DNA from: Paraburkholderia aromaticivorans | GTDB lineage: Bacteria; Pseudomonadota; Gammaproteobacteria; Burkholderiales; Burkholderiaceae | Length of the DNA: 64,000 nucleotides | Direction: 5' to 3' | Assembly: GCF_002278075.1 (NCBI RefSeq) | Contig: NZ_CP022989.1 | Coordinates: 2,418,001 to 2,482,000 of the forward strand | Part shown: positions 47,488 to 56,811 of the stretch, piece by piece | How positions within the stretch are numbered: position 1 is the stretch's first letter | How the letters are laid out: each line of letters begins with the position of its first letter | Program-made: the position numbers and the translations under genes | The notes under the pieces: generated by a model | Told to the model about the DNA's origin: nothing | The model's input: the letters and a program-made list of their open reading frames with translations, nothing else | Databases searched by the model: none

Positions 47488-48534
47488 ATGTCCGATAAAT
47501 CGACCGGCAAACGCATCGTGCGCGCCGCGGCGGTCCAGATCGCACCGGACTTCGAGCGCAGCGGCGGCACGCTCGAGAAGGTCTGCGAGGCAATCGAACA
47601 GGCGGCGCGCAAAGGCGTGCAACTGATCGTATTTCCCGAAACCTTCGTGCCGTATTACCCGTACTTCTCTTTCGTACGGCCGCCGGTCGCCTCCGGCGCC
47701 GATCACATGAAACTCTACGAAGAGGCCGTGGTGGTGCCGGGTCCCGTGACGCAGGCGGTGGCCGAGCAGGCACGTTTGCATCGGATGGTGGTGGTGCTCG
47801 GCGTAAACGAGCGCGATCACGGCAGCCTTTACAACACGCAATTGATCTTCGACGTGGACGGTCAGATCGTGCTCAAGCGCCGCAAGATCACCCCGACGTT
47901 TCATGAACGGATGATCTGGGGGCAGGGCGACGCGGCCGGGCTGACGGTGGCGCGCACGGCGGTGGCGCGCGTGGGCGCGCTCGCCTGCTGGGAGCATTAC
48001 AACCCGCTCGCGCGTTATGCGTTGATGACCCAGCACGAAGAGATTCATTGCAGCCAGTTTCCCGGTTCGCTGGTGGGGCCGATCTTCGCCGATCAGATCG
48101 AAGTGACGATCCGGCATCACGCGCTGGAATCGGGTTGCTTCGTGGTCAATGCAACGGGTTGGCTCAGCGACGCGCAGATTGCGTCCGTGACGCCGGACCC
48201 GAATCTGCAGAAGGCGCTGCGCGGCGGCTGCAATACCGCGATCGTCTCGCCTGAAGGGCAGCATCTTGCCGAGCCGCTGCGCGAGGGCGAAGGCATGGTG
48301 ATCGCGGACCTCGACATGGCCCTGATCACCAAGCGCAAACGCATGATGGATTCGGTCGGCCATTACGCGCGCCCCGAATTGCTGAGTCTCGCGATCAACC
48401 GGCGGCCCGCGGAAACCGTGGCGCCGATGCCGGCGTGGCCGCCCGTGTCCAAGGCGGATGTCAATTCAACCGAAGGAGGGTGCGATGAACGCCAGCGAAT
48501 CGCTGTCGGCGCAGAGCCGGCAATTGATGACTGA
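47488..48534 (+). CDS. Nitrilase, Sll0784/Nit6803 type (Nit1C cluster)
   Basis: 348 residues. The catalytic triad is visible as Glu51 (FPETF), Lys133 ([10 protein letters not shown]) and Cys167 ([10 protein letters not shown]). Nitrilases of this clade turn nitriles into carboxylic acid and ammonia; in the Nit1C context the cluster has been linked in the literature to use of cyanide or 2-hydroxynitriles as nitrogen source. ATG 47488 is preferred to GTG 47479. Its last about 17 codons overlap the radical SAM gene by 50 bp. Confidence 0.93.
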   Translation: MSDKSTGKRIVRAAAVQIAPDFERSGGTLEKVCEAIEQAARKGVQLIVFPETFVPYYPYFSFVRPPVASGADHMKLYEEAVVVPGPVTQAVAEQARLHRMVVVLGVNERDHGSLYNTQLIFDVDGQIVLKRRKITPTFHERMIWGQGDAAGLTVARTAVARVGALACWEHYNPLARYALMTQHEEIHCSQFPGSLVGPIFADQIEVTIRHHALESGCFVVNATGWLSDAQIASVTPDPNLQKALRGGCNTAIVSPEGQHLAEPLREGEGMVIADLDMALITKRKRMMDSVGHYARPELLSLAINRRPAETVAPMPAWPPVSKADVNSTEGGCDERQRIAVGAEPAIDD

Positions 48535-49597
48535 ATTGCAGTCGGCCGGCTTGCGGCTGGTGTCGCCGGATGCGGGCGCGGCGAGCCGGCGCGGCGGCGC
48601 GGGCCCGTCGGACCACAAGGCGGTGACGGTGGACGGCGTGACGATCATGGTGCCCGTGCACACGAGCACCGCGTGGCACTCGCCGTTCGTTGCGCAAACG
48701 CCGGATGCGAGCGGCACGAGCGCGCTGTTGCGCGGCACGATCCCGATCGCCTCGATCAGCTTTCCGAAAGCGCCGCGTTTTTACGGCATGCAGACGCTCG
48801 ACGGCGTGCCGTACTCGCATATCGCCACGCTGCATAGCGCGGACGTGCTCGCGACTACCGTATTGCAAACCTGTATTCGCTATGAAAGCCGCCGCAAGAG
48901 TTGCAAGTTCTGCGCAATCGGGCAGTCGCTCGCGGCGGGTCGCACGATTGCGCGCAAGACGCCCGAGCAACTGGCGGAAGTGGCGCGCGCGGCCGTGTTG
49001 CTCGACGGCGTGAAGCATATGGTGCTGACCACCGGCACGCCGCCCACGCCGGATCGCGGCGCGCAGATTCTGTGCGAGAGCGCGTTCGCGATCAAGGCCG
49101 CGGTCGATCTGCCGATCCAGGCGCAATGCGAGCCGCCGGACGACGACCGCTGGTTCGCGCGCATGAAAGCGAGCGGCATCGACACACTCGGCATGCATCT
49201 CGAAGTCGTGACACCCGCGTTGCGCGAACGCATCATGCCGGGCAAGGCGAGCGTGCCGCTGTCGCGTTACATGGAAGCGTTCGAGGCCGCCGTGGCCATA
49301 TTCGGACGCGGACAGGTCAGCACCTATATTCTCGCCGGCCTTGGCGATAGCGCCGAAGCGATTCTGGCGATGTCGCGCGAGCTGATCGAGTTGGGCGTCT
49401 ATCCATTCGTCGTGCCGTTCGTGCCGATCAGCGGCACGCCGCTCGAAGATCATCCGGCGCCGACGCCCGAATTCATGAAGTCGGTATTGCAGCCGCTGGG
49501 CGGCATGCTCAATGCCGCGGCCATGCGTTCGAGCGATATCAAGGCCGGCTGCGGTAAGTGCGGCGCGTGTTCGTCGCTGTCCTCATACGAGGAGTGA
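48485..49597 (+). CDS. MSMEG_0568 family radical SAM protein (Nit1C cluster)
   Basis: 370 residues. The cluster-binding cysteines are Cys130, Cys140 and Cys143 (CX9CX2C), not the usual CX3CX2C. A second cysteine group, Cys356-Cys359-Cys362 (CX2CX2C), lies near the C-terminus and could hold another Fe-S site. AAGGAGGGTGCG, inside the nitrilase gene, is a strong ribosome binding site for ATG 48485. The reaction is not known; the context suggests it makes or modifies the nitrile-related substrate. Confidence 0.9.
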   Translation: MNASESLSAQSRQLMTELQSAGLRLVSPDAGAASRRGGAGPSDHKAVTVDGVTIMVPVHTSTAWHSPFVAQTPDASGTSALLRGTIPIASISFPKAPRFYGMQTLDGVPYSHIATLHSADVLATTVLQTCIRYESRRKSCKFCAIGQSLAAGRTIARKTPEQLAEVARAAVLLDGVKHMVLTTGTPPTPDRGAQILCESAFAIKAAVDLPIQAQCEPPDDDRWFARMKASGIDTLGMHLEVVTPALRERIMPGKASVPLSRYMEAFEAAVAIFGRGQVSTYILAGLGDSAEAILAMSRELIELGVYPFVVPFVPISGTPLEDHPAPTPEFMKSVLQPLGGMLNAAAMRSSDIKAGCGKCGACSSLSSYEE

Positions 49598-49599
49598 TC

Positions 49600-50217
49600 A
49601 TGTTCGGTGAAGCGATCGCAGGTGAGGCGCTGGACGGCGACATGGATGTCGCGCCGTATACGCCGAGCGAATTCCGTATCAAATGGACCACCCTGAATTG
49701 GGAAGCCGAAGAGGCGTTCAAGTTGCGGCGCGCCGTCTTCTGCATCGAGCAGGGCATTTTTGTCGGCGATGATCGCGACGATATCGATCAGCACGCGCAG
49801 CAACTGGTGGCGCTCAGCTGCCTTGCCGGCATGCCGGAGCAGGTGGTCGGCACCGTGCGCATTCATCGCGATCACGGCAATGTGTGGTTTGGCTCGCGGC
49901 TCGCCGTGCATGCGGCATTTCGCCGGCACGGCAAGATCGGCGCGACGCTGATTCGGCTGGCGGTGAGCAGCGCGCATGCGCTTGGCTGCGAGACGTTCCT
50001 CGCGCACGTGCAGAGCCAGAACGTGCCGCTCTTTCGCGCGATGTATTGGGACGTGCTCGCCGAGGAGACCCTGCTGGGCAGGCCGCACCATCTGATGCAG
50101 GCGCAACTGGATCGATATCCGCCGTGCGCTGAGCCGTATGGCGGTTTTGTTACGCAAACTCGTGCGCAGGCGCACGCGCTGCCGCGCCGTCGTGAGCGCG
50201 AGCGGAGTGCGGCATGA
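49600..50217 (+). CDS. MSMEG_0567/Sll0786 family GNAT acetyltransferase (Nit1C cluster)
   Basis: 205 residues. GNAT fold with the acetyl-CoA-binding segment AAFRRHGKIGATLIRLAVSSA (partly quoted as RRHGKIGATLIRLA) near residue 118. The N-terminal part (WEAEEAFKLRRAVFCIEQG) is typical of the family. GAGGAGTGATC precedes ATG 49600. It ends with ATGA overlapping the next gene. Its amine substrate is not known. Confidence 0.88.
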   Translation: MFGEAIAGEALDGDMDVAPYTPSEFRIKWTTLNWEAEEAFKLRRAVFCIEQGIFVGDDRDDIDQHAQQLVALSCLAGMPEQVVGTVRIHRDHGNVWFGSRLAVHAAFRRHGKIGATLIRLAVSSAHALGCETFLAHVQSQNVPLFRAMYWDVLAEETLLGRPHHLMQAQLDRYPPCAEPYGGFVTQTRAQAHALPRRRERERSAA

Positions 50218-51197
50218 CGGTCGCCGATCTGGTCGCCGCCTTGCGCGAGAGCCGCGGGTTCCGGCACAAGACCGATATCGTCGGCGTCGTCGATTCGCTC
50301 GCGAAGCGCTTGCCGCGCGGCACGCGCGATCTCGCGCAGGCCGTGGCGCTCGGCGACGACTGTGCCGCGCTCGCCGATGGCGACGGCTATCTGCTGTTCG
50401 CTATCGAAGGCATGGTCAGCGATTTCGTCAGCGCGATGCCGTGGTTCGCCGGCTATAGCAGCGTGATGGTCAACGTCAGCGATATCTATGCGATGGGCGG
50501 ACGGCCGCTGGCGGTGGTGGATGCGCTGTGGAGCCCGGGCATCGGCGCGGCGCAACAAGTGCTGGCGGGCATGGCGGCCGCTTCGCTCGCGTATGGCGTG
50601 CCGATCGTCGGCGGCCATACGAATACACGCAGCGACGCGGCGCAAGTGGCGGTGTCGATTGTCGGCCGCGCGAAGGCGTTGCTGTCGAGTTTCAATGCGA
50701 AGCCGGGCGACAGTCTGCTGATGGCCGTCGATCTGCGCGGCCGCTTCGAAGAGCCGTATCCATTCTGGAATGCTTCGGTGGATGCGCCGCCGCGGCGTTT
50801 GCGCGCCGACCTCGAACTGCTGCCGCAACTGGCGGAAAGCGGTCTTTGCGACGCCGCGAAAGATATCAGCATGGCGGGCACGCTCGGCACCGCGTTGATG
50901 CTGCTCGAATGTTCCCAAGTGGGGGCGCGGATCGACCTCGATTGCATTCCCAAGCCAGACGATGTGCCGCTGGAACGTTGGCTGACTGCCTTTCCCAGTT
51001 TCGGTTACCTGCTATCCGTGCGGCCCGAACACGTGCAGACCGTGCAGGCGACATTCAACGCGCGCTTGCTGGCGTGCGCCGTGATCGGTTGCGTCGATGC
51101 AACGAGCGAGGTGATCCTGCATCGGGGCGATGACGTCGCCACGCTATGGGACTTCCGGCGCGAGCCCTTCATCGTCGGAAAGGGCGAGGTGAAATGA
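50214..51197 (+). CDS. Sll0787 family AIR synthase-like protein (Nit1C cluster)
   Basis: 327 residues. Resembles PurM/ThiL/SelD-type ATP-dependent enzymes: N-terminal acidic metal/ATP site (ALGDDCAALADGDGYLLFA) and the VNVSDIYAMGGRPLAVVDAL helix, with a C-terminal AIRS domain. Members of this superfamily phosphorylate or cyclise substrates with ATP. It overlaps both neighbours by ATGA junctions, so translation is coupled. Confidence 0.88.
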   Translation: MTVADLVAALRESRGFRHKTDIVGVVDSLAKRLPRGTRDLAQAVALGDDCAALADGDGYLLFAIEGMVSDFVSAMPWFAGYSSVMVNVSDIYAMGGRPLAVVDALWSPGIGAAQQVLAGMAAASLAYGVPIVGGHTNTRSDAAQVAVSIVGRAKALLSSFNAKPGDSLLMAVDLRGRFEEPYPFWNASVDAPPRRLRADLELLPQLAESGLCDAAKDISMAGTLGTALMLLECSQVGARIDLDCIPKPDDVPLERWLTAFPSFGYLLSVRPEHVQTVQATFNARLLACAVIGCVDATSEVILHRGDDVATLWDFRREPFIVGKGEVK

Positions 51198-52363
51198 GCG
51201 CGCTGCGTATCGCGTTGCTCACGCATTCGGTCAACCCGCGCGGCGGCGTAGTGCACACGCTCGAACTGGCGGCGGCATTGACGGCGCTCGGGCACGACGT
51301 GACGGTGTTCGTGCCGGCCGTGCGCGGCGAGACGCTGTTTCGTTTGCCGCCGTGCCGGGTGGTCTATGCGCCCGTCGTGCTGCCACAGGTCGATACGGTT
51401 TCGATGGTCGAGGCGCGAATCGACGCTTTCTGCCGCGCGTTGATCGACTACGACACAGCCGCGTTCCATGTGCTGCACGCGCAGGACAGTATCAGCGGCA
51501 ACGCGCTTGCCGGGTTGAAAGCGCAAGGTCTCGTTGACGGCTTCGTGCGCACGGTGCATCACCTGGATCAGTTCGACGATCCGAGGCTGGCGGCGTGGCA
51601 ACGCCGCGCGTATCAGGAGGCGGACCAGGTGCTGTGCGTGAGCGAAAGATGGACGCATGACATGCATTCCATATATGGCATCCGTGCAATCACGGTGCCG
51701 AACGGCGTGGATGCGGCGCGTTTTTCTTCCCGTCGGGATCCGCATGACGCTCAACTGCGGCAGCGCTTCGGCATCGGTGACGGTCCGGTCGTGCTTGCCG
51801 TGGGCGGCATCGAGGCGCGCAAGAACACGCTGGCGCTGCTCGAAGCATTTGCATCCGTGCGCCGCGCTTTGCCGCACGCACAACTCGTGATCGCGGGCGG
51901 CGCGAGCCTGCTCGACCACAACGCCTATAGCCGGCGCTTATTGCAACGGGCGAGCGAGCTTGGCCTGTCCATCGGTCCGCATGAAAACGTCGTGGTGACC
52001 GGCCCGCTCGAAGACGCCGTCATGCCCGCGCTGTTTCGAAGCGCCGATGTGCTGTCGATGGTTTCCTTATGCGAAGGCTTCGGTCTCGTCGTGCTGGAGG
52101 CACTCGCCAGCGGCACGCCGGTGGTCGCGTCGTCGATCGCGCCGTTCACCGAGTATCTCGACGACGCCACCTGCTGCTGGGCCGATCCTCTGAACGTGGA
52201 GTCGATCGCGGCGGCCCTTGTGCGAGCGCTCGGCGAAAGCGGCATCGACTTCGAGCATGCCGTGCCTGCGCTACTCGCACGCTTTAGCTGGGCGACAAGC
52301 GCGCGGCGTCACATGGACGCCTACCGCCGTTGGCTCGCGAGGCGTGCTCCGATTCCCCACTGA
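51194..52363 (+). CDS. MSMEG_0565 family glycosyltransferase (Nit1C cluster)
   Basis: 389 residues, GT4-like GT-B fold. N-terminal glycine loop (HSVNPRGGVVHTLELAAAL), a nucleotide-sugar domain with GGIEARKNTLALLEAF, and the EX7E motif in CEGFGLVVLEALASGTPVV. Starts with ATG 51194 overlapping the preceding stop. The sugar donor and acceptor are not known, but its place suggests that the cluster product is glycosylated. Confidence 0.9.
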   Translation: MSALRIALLTHSVNPRGGVVHTLELAAALTALGHDVTVFVPAVRGETLFRLPPCRVVYAPVVLPQVDTVSMVEARIDAFCRALIDYDTAAFHVLHAQDSISGNALAGLKAQGLVDGFVRTVHHLDQFDDPRLAAWQRRAYQEADQVLCVSERWTHDMHSIYGIRAITVPNGVDAARFSSRRDPHDAQLRQRFGIGDGPVVLAVGGIEARKNTLALLEAFASVRRALPHAQLVIAGGASLLDHNAYSRRLLQRASELGLSIGPHENVVVTGPLEDAVMPALFRSADVLSMVSLCEGFGLVVLEALASGTPVVASSIAPFTEYLDDATCCWADPLNVESIAAALVRALGESGIDFEHAVPALLARFSWATSARRHMDAYRRWLARRAPIPH

Positions 52364-52377
52364 TTCGAGGATAAGCA

Positions 52378-52662
52378 ATGCCTGTCATGCACTTTCGGAT
52401 TCAATGGCCGGATGGCAACGAAGCGAATTGTTATTCACCTTCGCTCGTGATCGGCGATTTTTTCACCCCGGGCGAGGCCTATGCGCTGGAGGATTTCGTC
52501 GACCGGTCGCGCCAGGCGCTGGGCATCGCGTCGGAGCGGGTACGCGAGAAATACGGCTTTGCGTGCTCGGCGGCGATGGACCAGCTCGCGCAGATCGAGC
52601 GCGATGCGGCGCGCTTTCGCGACCGGCCCGGTGCGACCGTCAAGGTCATCGAATTCAGCTAG
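52378..52662 (+). CDS. MSMEG_0570 family small protein (Nit1C cluster)
   Basis: 94 residues. Starts MPVMHFRIQWPDGNEANCYS and contains the family pattern PSLVIGDFFTPGEAYALEDF. No enzyme motif is visible and no membrane segment is present. It lies 14 bp behind the glycosyltransferase. A GAGGATAAGC ribosome binding site precedes the ATG. Confidence 0.85.
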   Translation: MPVMHFRIQWPDGNEANCYSPSLVIGDFFTPGEAYALEDFVDRSRQALGIASERVREKYGFACSAAMDQLAQIERDAARFRDRPGATVKVIEFS

Positions 52663-52688
52663 GCGCTCATTCTTTCAGAGGACGCAAC

Positions 52689-53978
52689 ATGTCGAATCCA
52701 ACACATCACGCGCGCGCTGACGGTCATTACAGCGTGCTCGTCATCGGCGGCGGACAGGCCGGGCTGTCGGTCAGCTATTACCTGAAGCAGGCCGGCATCG
52801 ACCATCTGGTCGTGGAAAAGAATACGGTCACGCATACGTGGCGCGAGCAGCGCTGGGACGCGTTCTGTCTGGTCACGCCGAACTGGCAATGCGCGTTACC
52901 CGATTACCCTTATCGTGGCGCCGAGCCGAACGGCTTCATGCGGAAGGACGAGATCATTGCGTACCTCGACGGCTTCATCGCGCACGTGGATGCGCCGGTG
53001 ATGGAGCGTACTGAAGTCAAGCGCGTCAAGCAGCGCGACGACGGCGTCTACGCCATCAACACCACGCAAGGCGATTTCACCGCGGATCAGGTGGTGGTGG
53101 CCTCGGGCGGCTATCACACGCCGATCGTGCCGCGCCTCGCGGAGCGCTTGCCCGCGGGGATCGTGCAACTGCAATCGTCGGCATATCGCAACCCGCAGGC
53201 GCTGCCTGAAGGCGCGGTGATGGTGGTCGGCACGGGCCAGTCCGGCGCGCAGATCGCGGAGGACCTGCATCTGGCCGGCCGCAAGGTGGTGCTCGCGGTT
53301 GGCGAGGCGCCGCGTTGCGCGCGGTTTTATCGGGGCCGCGACGTGGTCGACTGGCTCGCCGATATGCAGTACTACGACATGCCGGTCGAAAAGCATCCGC
53401 TGCGCGAAGGGGTGCGCGACAACACCAATCATTATGTGACTGGTCGCGACGGCGGTCGCGATATCGACCTGCGCAAATTCGCCGCTGAAGGCATGGAGTT
53501 GTACGGCCGGCTCGACGATCTGCGCGACGGTCGCTTCCATTTTTCGCCCACGCTGGCGGCCAATCTCGATGCCGCCGACGATACCTATAACCGGATCAAC
53601 GCGAGTATCGACGGCTTCATCGAGAAGCACGGCATCGACGCGCCGGCGGGTGGCGCGTACGAACCCGTCTGGCGTCCGGCGCAGGAGCGCACGACGCTCG
53701 ATCTGCAAGCCAGCGGGATTGCCGCGATCGTCTGGTGCATTGGGTTTACGCCGGACTTCAGCTGGCTCGATGCACCGGTGTTCAACGGTCGCGGTTATCC
53801 TGCGCATACGCGCGGCGTTACGCCGATCGACGGTTTGTATTTCGTCGGCTTGCCGTGGCTGCATACGTGGGGCTCAGGGCGTTTTTCCGGCGTCGCGCGC
53901 GATGCCCGGTTCATCGTGGATGCAATTCGCGAGAAAGCACGGGAGCGCGCGTCGTTATCGGCCGCGGTCGCCGCATGA
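52689..53978 (+). CDS. MSMEG_0569 family flavin-dependent oxidoreductase (Nit1C cluster)
   Basis: 429 residues. FAD-binding VLVIGGGQAGLSVSYYL near residue 18 and a second Rossmann motif MVVGTGQSGAQIAEDL near residue 180, the layout of flavin-containing monooxygenases (YUCCA-type/TrkA relatives). It probably oxidises a nitrogen compound using NADPH and oxygen; that is inference. AGAGGACGCAAC precedes the ATG. It is the last gene of the cluster; a GC-rich inverted repeat lies about 50 bp after it. Confidence 0.9.
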   Translation: MSNPTHHARADGHYSVLVIGGGQAGLSVSYYLKQAGIDHLVVEKNTVTHTWREQRWDAFCLVTPNWQCALPDYPYRGAEPNGFMRKDEIIAYLDGFIAHVDAPVMERTEVKRVKQRDDGVYAINTTQGDFTADQVVVASGGYHTPIVPRLAERLPAGIVQLQSSAYRNPQALPEGAVMVVGTGQSGAQIAEDLHLAGRKVVLAVGEAPRCARFYRGRDVVDWLADMQYYDMPVEKHPLREGVRDNTNHYVTGRDGGRDIDLRKFAAEGMELYGRLDDLRDGRFHFSPTLAANLDAADDTYNRINASIDGFIEKHGIDAPAGGAYEPVWRPAQERTTLDLQASGIAAIVWCIGFTPDFSWLDAPVFNGRGYPAHTRGVTPIDGLYFVGLPWLHTWGSGRFSGVARDARFIVDAIREKARERASLSAAVAA

Positions 53979-54096
53979 CGTGACGGCGCCTGGGCGCCTG
54001 GGCGCCCGGCAGAAAGCATGGAAAACGGCCGCTGCGTTTTCTGTCGCGGCGGCCGCTGTATGCAGCCGAAACGTTCGGCTGAGGCTGATGTCGAGC

Positions 54097-56208
54097 TTAA
54101 GCGCCCAGCGCCGGGTCGCTCATGCTGCTCTTGCCGGTCTCCACGTGTCCGGCAAAGCGCCGCGCGAACAGCGGATCGGTGTCGACCGTAATCGCCAGGT
54201 CATACCAGCCATGCGCATTGCGCAGATCCAGATAGAGCTGCTCGGTGTCGCCGCCACGCACCGAATGCTTGATCACGTTGCCCGGATCGTACGCGTTGAC
54301 GATCGTGAACTGGCAACGCGCGCTGCCCACGTTTTCCAGCCGTAATTGCAGGTTGCCGTTCGAGACATCATAGCCCTCCGCGACTTCAGGCCGCGCGATG
54401 TCCGAGCCATGCCACCAACTGCGCGCGACGGGCCTGCCGGCGAAGCGGCGCAGAAAGCCGTTCGGGCCGTACACGGTGAAATCGTAGCTGCCGTCCGCAT
54501 TCAACGGCAACTGATCCTGCAAGCGCTTGCCCGCTTCCACCGTATAGGTGCGCGGCGCGTCGAGACTATGGGCGGCGTAGACGAGAAACACCGCGCCGGT
54601 CCGCCCCGTGTTGACGAAGCGCATCGTGAGTTTATTGGCCGCGCCTTCGCCATGCACGCGCACGAACAGCTCGTAAGGCAGCGCGCGAGCGGGGCGCACG
54701 CCGGCTTCCTGTTTCGGCACGGACTGCAGGGCAGGCGGCAGCGGCACATAATCCGGATGACGGTTCTGATCCGGCGGCACGTAGCCGCTCGTGCTCGGCA
54801 GCGTCGGAAAGGCGTCGTTCGGGTTGCTGAAGTTGAACGCGGACATCAGATCGCCGCACACCGCGCGACGCCACGGCGTGATGTTCGATTCGCCGAGATT
54901 GTGATCGTGGCCGAAGCGCTTTTCGATAAAGCGGATGACCGACGTGTGGTCGAACAGTTCCGAGCAGACGTAGCCGCCTTTCGACCACGGCGAAACCACC
55001 AGCATCGGCACGCGCGTGCCGAGTCCGTACGGGGCGGCCGGGGTCTTCGCATCGCCCGGATAGATTTCGTTGCTGGTATCGACGGTGGACAGACCGTTCG
55101 CGCTCGACGACGGTGCGAACGGCGGCACCATGTGGTCGAAGAAGCCGTCGTTCTCGTCGTAGTTGATCAGCAGCACCGTCTTGCTCCACACCTCGGGATT
55201 GGACGTGAGAATCTGCAGCACCTGGTCGATGTACCACGCGCCGTAGTTCGCCGGCCAGTTCGGGTGTTCGGAATAAGCCTCGGGCGCGACGATCCACGAC
55301 ACTTGCGGCAGCGCGTTGTTCTGCACGTCGCGCTTGAGGATATCGAAGTAGCCGTCGCCTTTCGCTGCGTTCGTGCCGGTGCGTGCGTTGTCGTAGAGCG
55401 GGTTGCCCGGCTGCGCGTTGCGGTACTGATTGAAGTAGAGCAGCGAGTTGTCGCCGTAGTTGCCGATATACGGATTCTGCGTCCAGCCCCACGAGCCGTT
55501 CGCGTCGAGACCGGTGCCGACGTCCTGATAGATCTTCCAGGAAATGCCCGCGTTTTGCAGCACTTCGGGATACGTGGACCAGCCGTAGCCGAGTTCGGAA
55601 TTGTCGATCACCGGGCCGCCGCCGCTGCCGTCATTGCCCACCCAGCCGCTCCACATGTAGTAGCGGTTCGGGTCCGTCGGGCCCATCAGCGAGCAGTGGT
55701 ACGCGTCGCAGATCGTGAAGGCGTCGGCGAGCTGATAGTGAAACGGAATGTCCTCGCGCGTGAGGTAGGCCATCGTCGTCGCGCTCTTGGCGGGCACCCA
55801 TTGATCGTAGCGGCCGCCGTTCCACGCCGCGTGCGTGCTGCTCCAGTCGTGCGCGAGATCCTGCAGGAACTGCAGACCCAGATTGGGCGCGGTAGGGCGG
55901 AACGGCAGCACGTAGCCGGCATCCGCCGCGAGCGGTTGATACCACACGGGCTTGCCGCTCGGCAGATTGATCGCGCGCGTGTCGCCAAAACCGCGGACGC
56001 CCTTGAGCGTGCCGAAGTAGTGGTCGAACGAGCGGTTTTCCTGCATCAGCACGACGATGTGCTCGACATCGCGAATCGTGCCCGTCTTGTTGTTGGCGGG
56101 AATGGCAAGCGCGTTGCGAATGCCCAGAGGCAGCATGCTCAATGCGGTCGCGGAACCGGCTGCATGCGCGGCGGAGCGCAGAAAATCACGGCGATTTTTT
56201 GAGGTCAT
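54097..56208 (-). CDS. Phospholipase C, phosphocholine-specific type, Tat-exported
   Basis: 703 residues. Twin-arginine signal NRRDFLRSAAHAAG at the N-terminus, then the phosphoesterase domain (about 45-480; IVVLMQENRSFDHYFGTLKG holds the nucleophile region with Glu-Asn-Arg-Ser-Phe-Asp-His). Two C-terminal domains (about 500-690) match the bacterial PLC C-terminal repeats. It should hydrolyse phosphatidylcholine or sphingomyelin outside the inner membrane. A lipoprotein gene lies 81 bp upstream in the same direction. Confidence 0.92.
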   Translation of the reverse strand: MTSKNRRDFLRSAAHAAGSATALSMLPLGIRNALAIPANNKTGTIRDVEHIVVLMQENRSFDHYFGTLKGVRGFGDTRAINLPSGKPVWYQPLAADAGYVLPFRPTAPNLGLQFLQDLAHDWSSTHAAWNGGRYDQWVPAKSATTMAYLTREDIPFHYQLADAFTICDAYHCSLMGPTDPNRYYMWSGWVGNDGSGGGPVIDNSELGYGWSTYPEVLQNAGISWKIYQDVGTGLDANGSWGWTQNPYIGNYGDNSLLYFNQYRNAQPGNPLYDNARTGTNAAKGDGYFDILKRDVQNNALPQVSWIVAPEAYSEHPNWPANYGAWYIDQVLQILTSNPEVWSKTVLLINYDENDGFFDHMVPPFAPSSSANGLSTVDTSNEIYPGDAKTPAAPYGLGTRVPMLVVSPWSKGGYVCSELFDHTSVIRFIEKRFGHDHNLGESNITPWRRAVCGDLMSAFNFSNPNDAFPTLPSTSGYVPPDQNRHPDYVPLPPALQSVPKQEAGVRPARALPYELFVRVHGEGAANKLTMRFVNTGRTGAVFLVYAAHSLDAPRTYTVEAGKRLQDQLPLNADGSYDFTVYGPNGFLRRFAGRPVARSWWHGSDIARPEVAEGYDVSNGNLQLRLENVGSARCQFTIVNAYDPGNVIKHSVRGGDTEQLYLDLRNAHGWYDLAITVDTDPLFARRFAGHVETGKSSMSDPALGA

Positions 56209-56289
56209 GGTATTGGCTTTCGATCTTCGGTGGAGAAACGATCCACGTGGCGCGCAAGCCTCGCCCGCGCGTCGCGTGAGGCGCGAAAC

Positions 56290-56616
56290 TCAGTCCGCGG
56301 TGTGGATGACAGGTGCGGCGAGCGGCGTCGACGCGGCCGCGGACAATGCCGGGTCGGCGCTTGATGCGGGTCGTGCAGGGGTTTGAATCGTGAGCGCGGG
56401 TGGCGCCGGTGAAGCGGAGGACGGATTCGCCGTGAGAACCACGGCGGCAGTGCTGTTGCTGGCGGAATTTTCGGTAGAACCGACCGCGGCCGTGTCTGGC
56501 GCTTTGTCGTCGTCGTTGCCGCAAGCGCCGATCAGCGTGCACAGCGACACGGCGGCCAGCGCCGCCGCCAAACGTTTGCAATGCAAGACTTTAGACGGCT
56601 TCGACACAACGGACAT
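56290..56616 (-). CDS. Small lipoprotein upstream of phospholipase C
   Basis: 108 residues. Signal peptide with a lipobox around LIGAC (Cys near residue 32), followed by an acidic and then Ala/Ser/Pro/Thr-rich, apparently disordered region. Probably anchored to a membrane on the outside. No family recognised. It may be cotranscribed with the phospholipase gene. Confidence 0.7.
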   Translation of the reverse strand: MSVVSKPSKVLHCKRLAAALAAVSLCTLIGACGNDDDKAPDTAAVGSTENSASNSTAAVVLTANPSSASPAPPALTIQTPARPASSADPALSAAASTPLAAPVIHTAD

Positions 56617-56811
56617 GGCAATGTCTCCGGCACGGGAAAGATGCGCGAGGGCATCGACGTGCCCAGATCAGCGATACGCAAGAATAGTCGCTGACCTGTG
56701 TAACTTTTGTGAAGATGTGGAAATTTGAGTATTTGGTGAGTGTCGAGGGGGCGGCGATCCTGGATCGCGCCGACGGCCTCGATCGCGGCGCCGCGCCACG
56801 GCGCCCGCCAT

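Noticed and set aside
54346..56202. 618-codon plus-strand open frame opposite phospholipase C
   Set aside because: Arg/Ala/Val-rich shadow of a well-supported Tat-exported enzyme.
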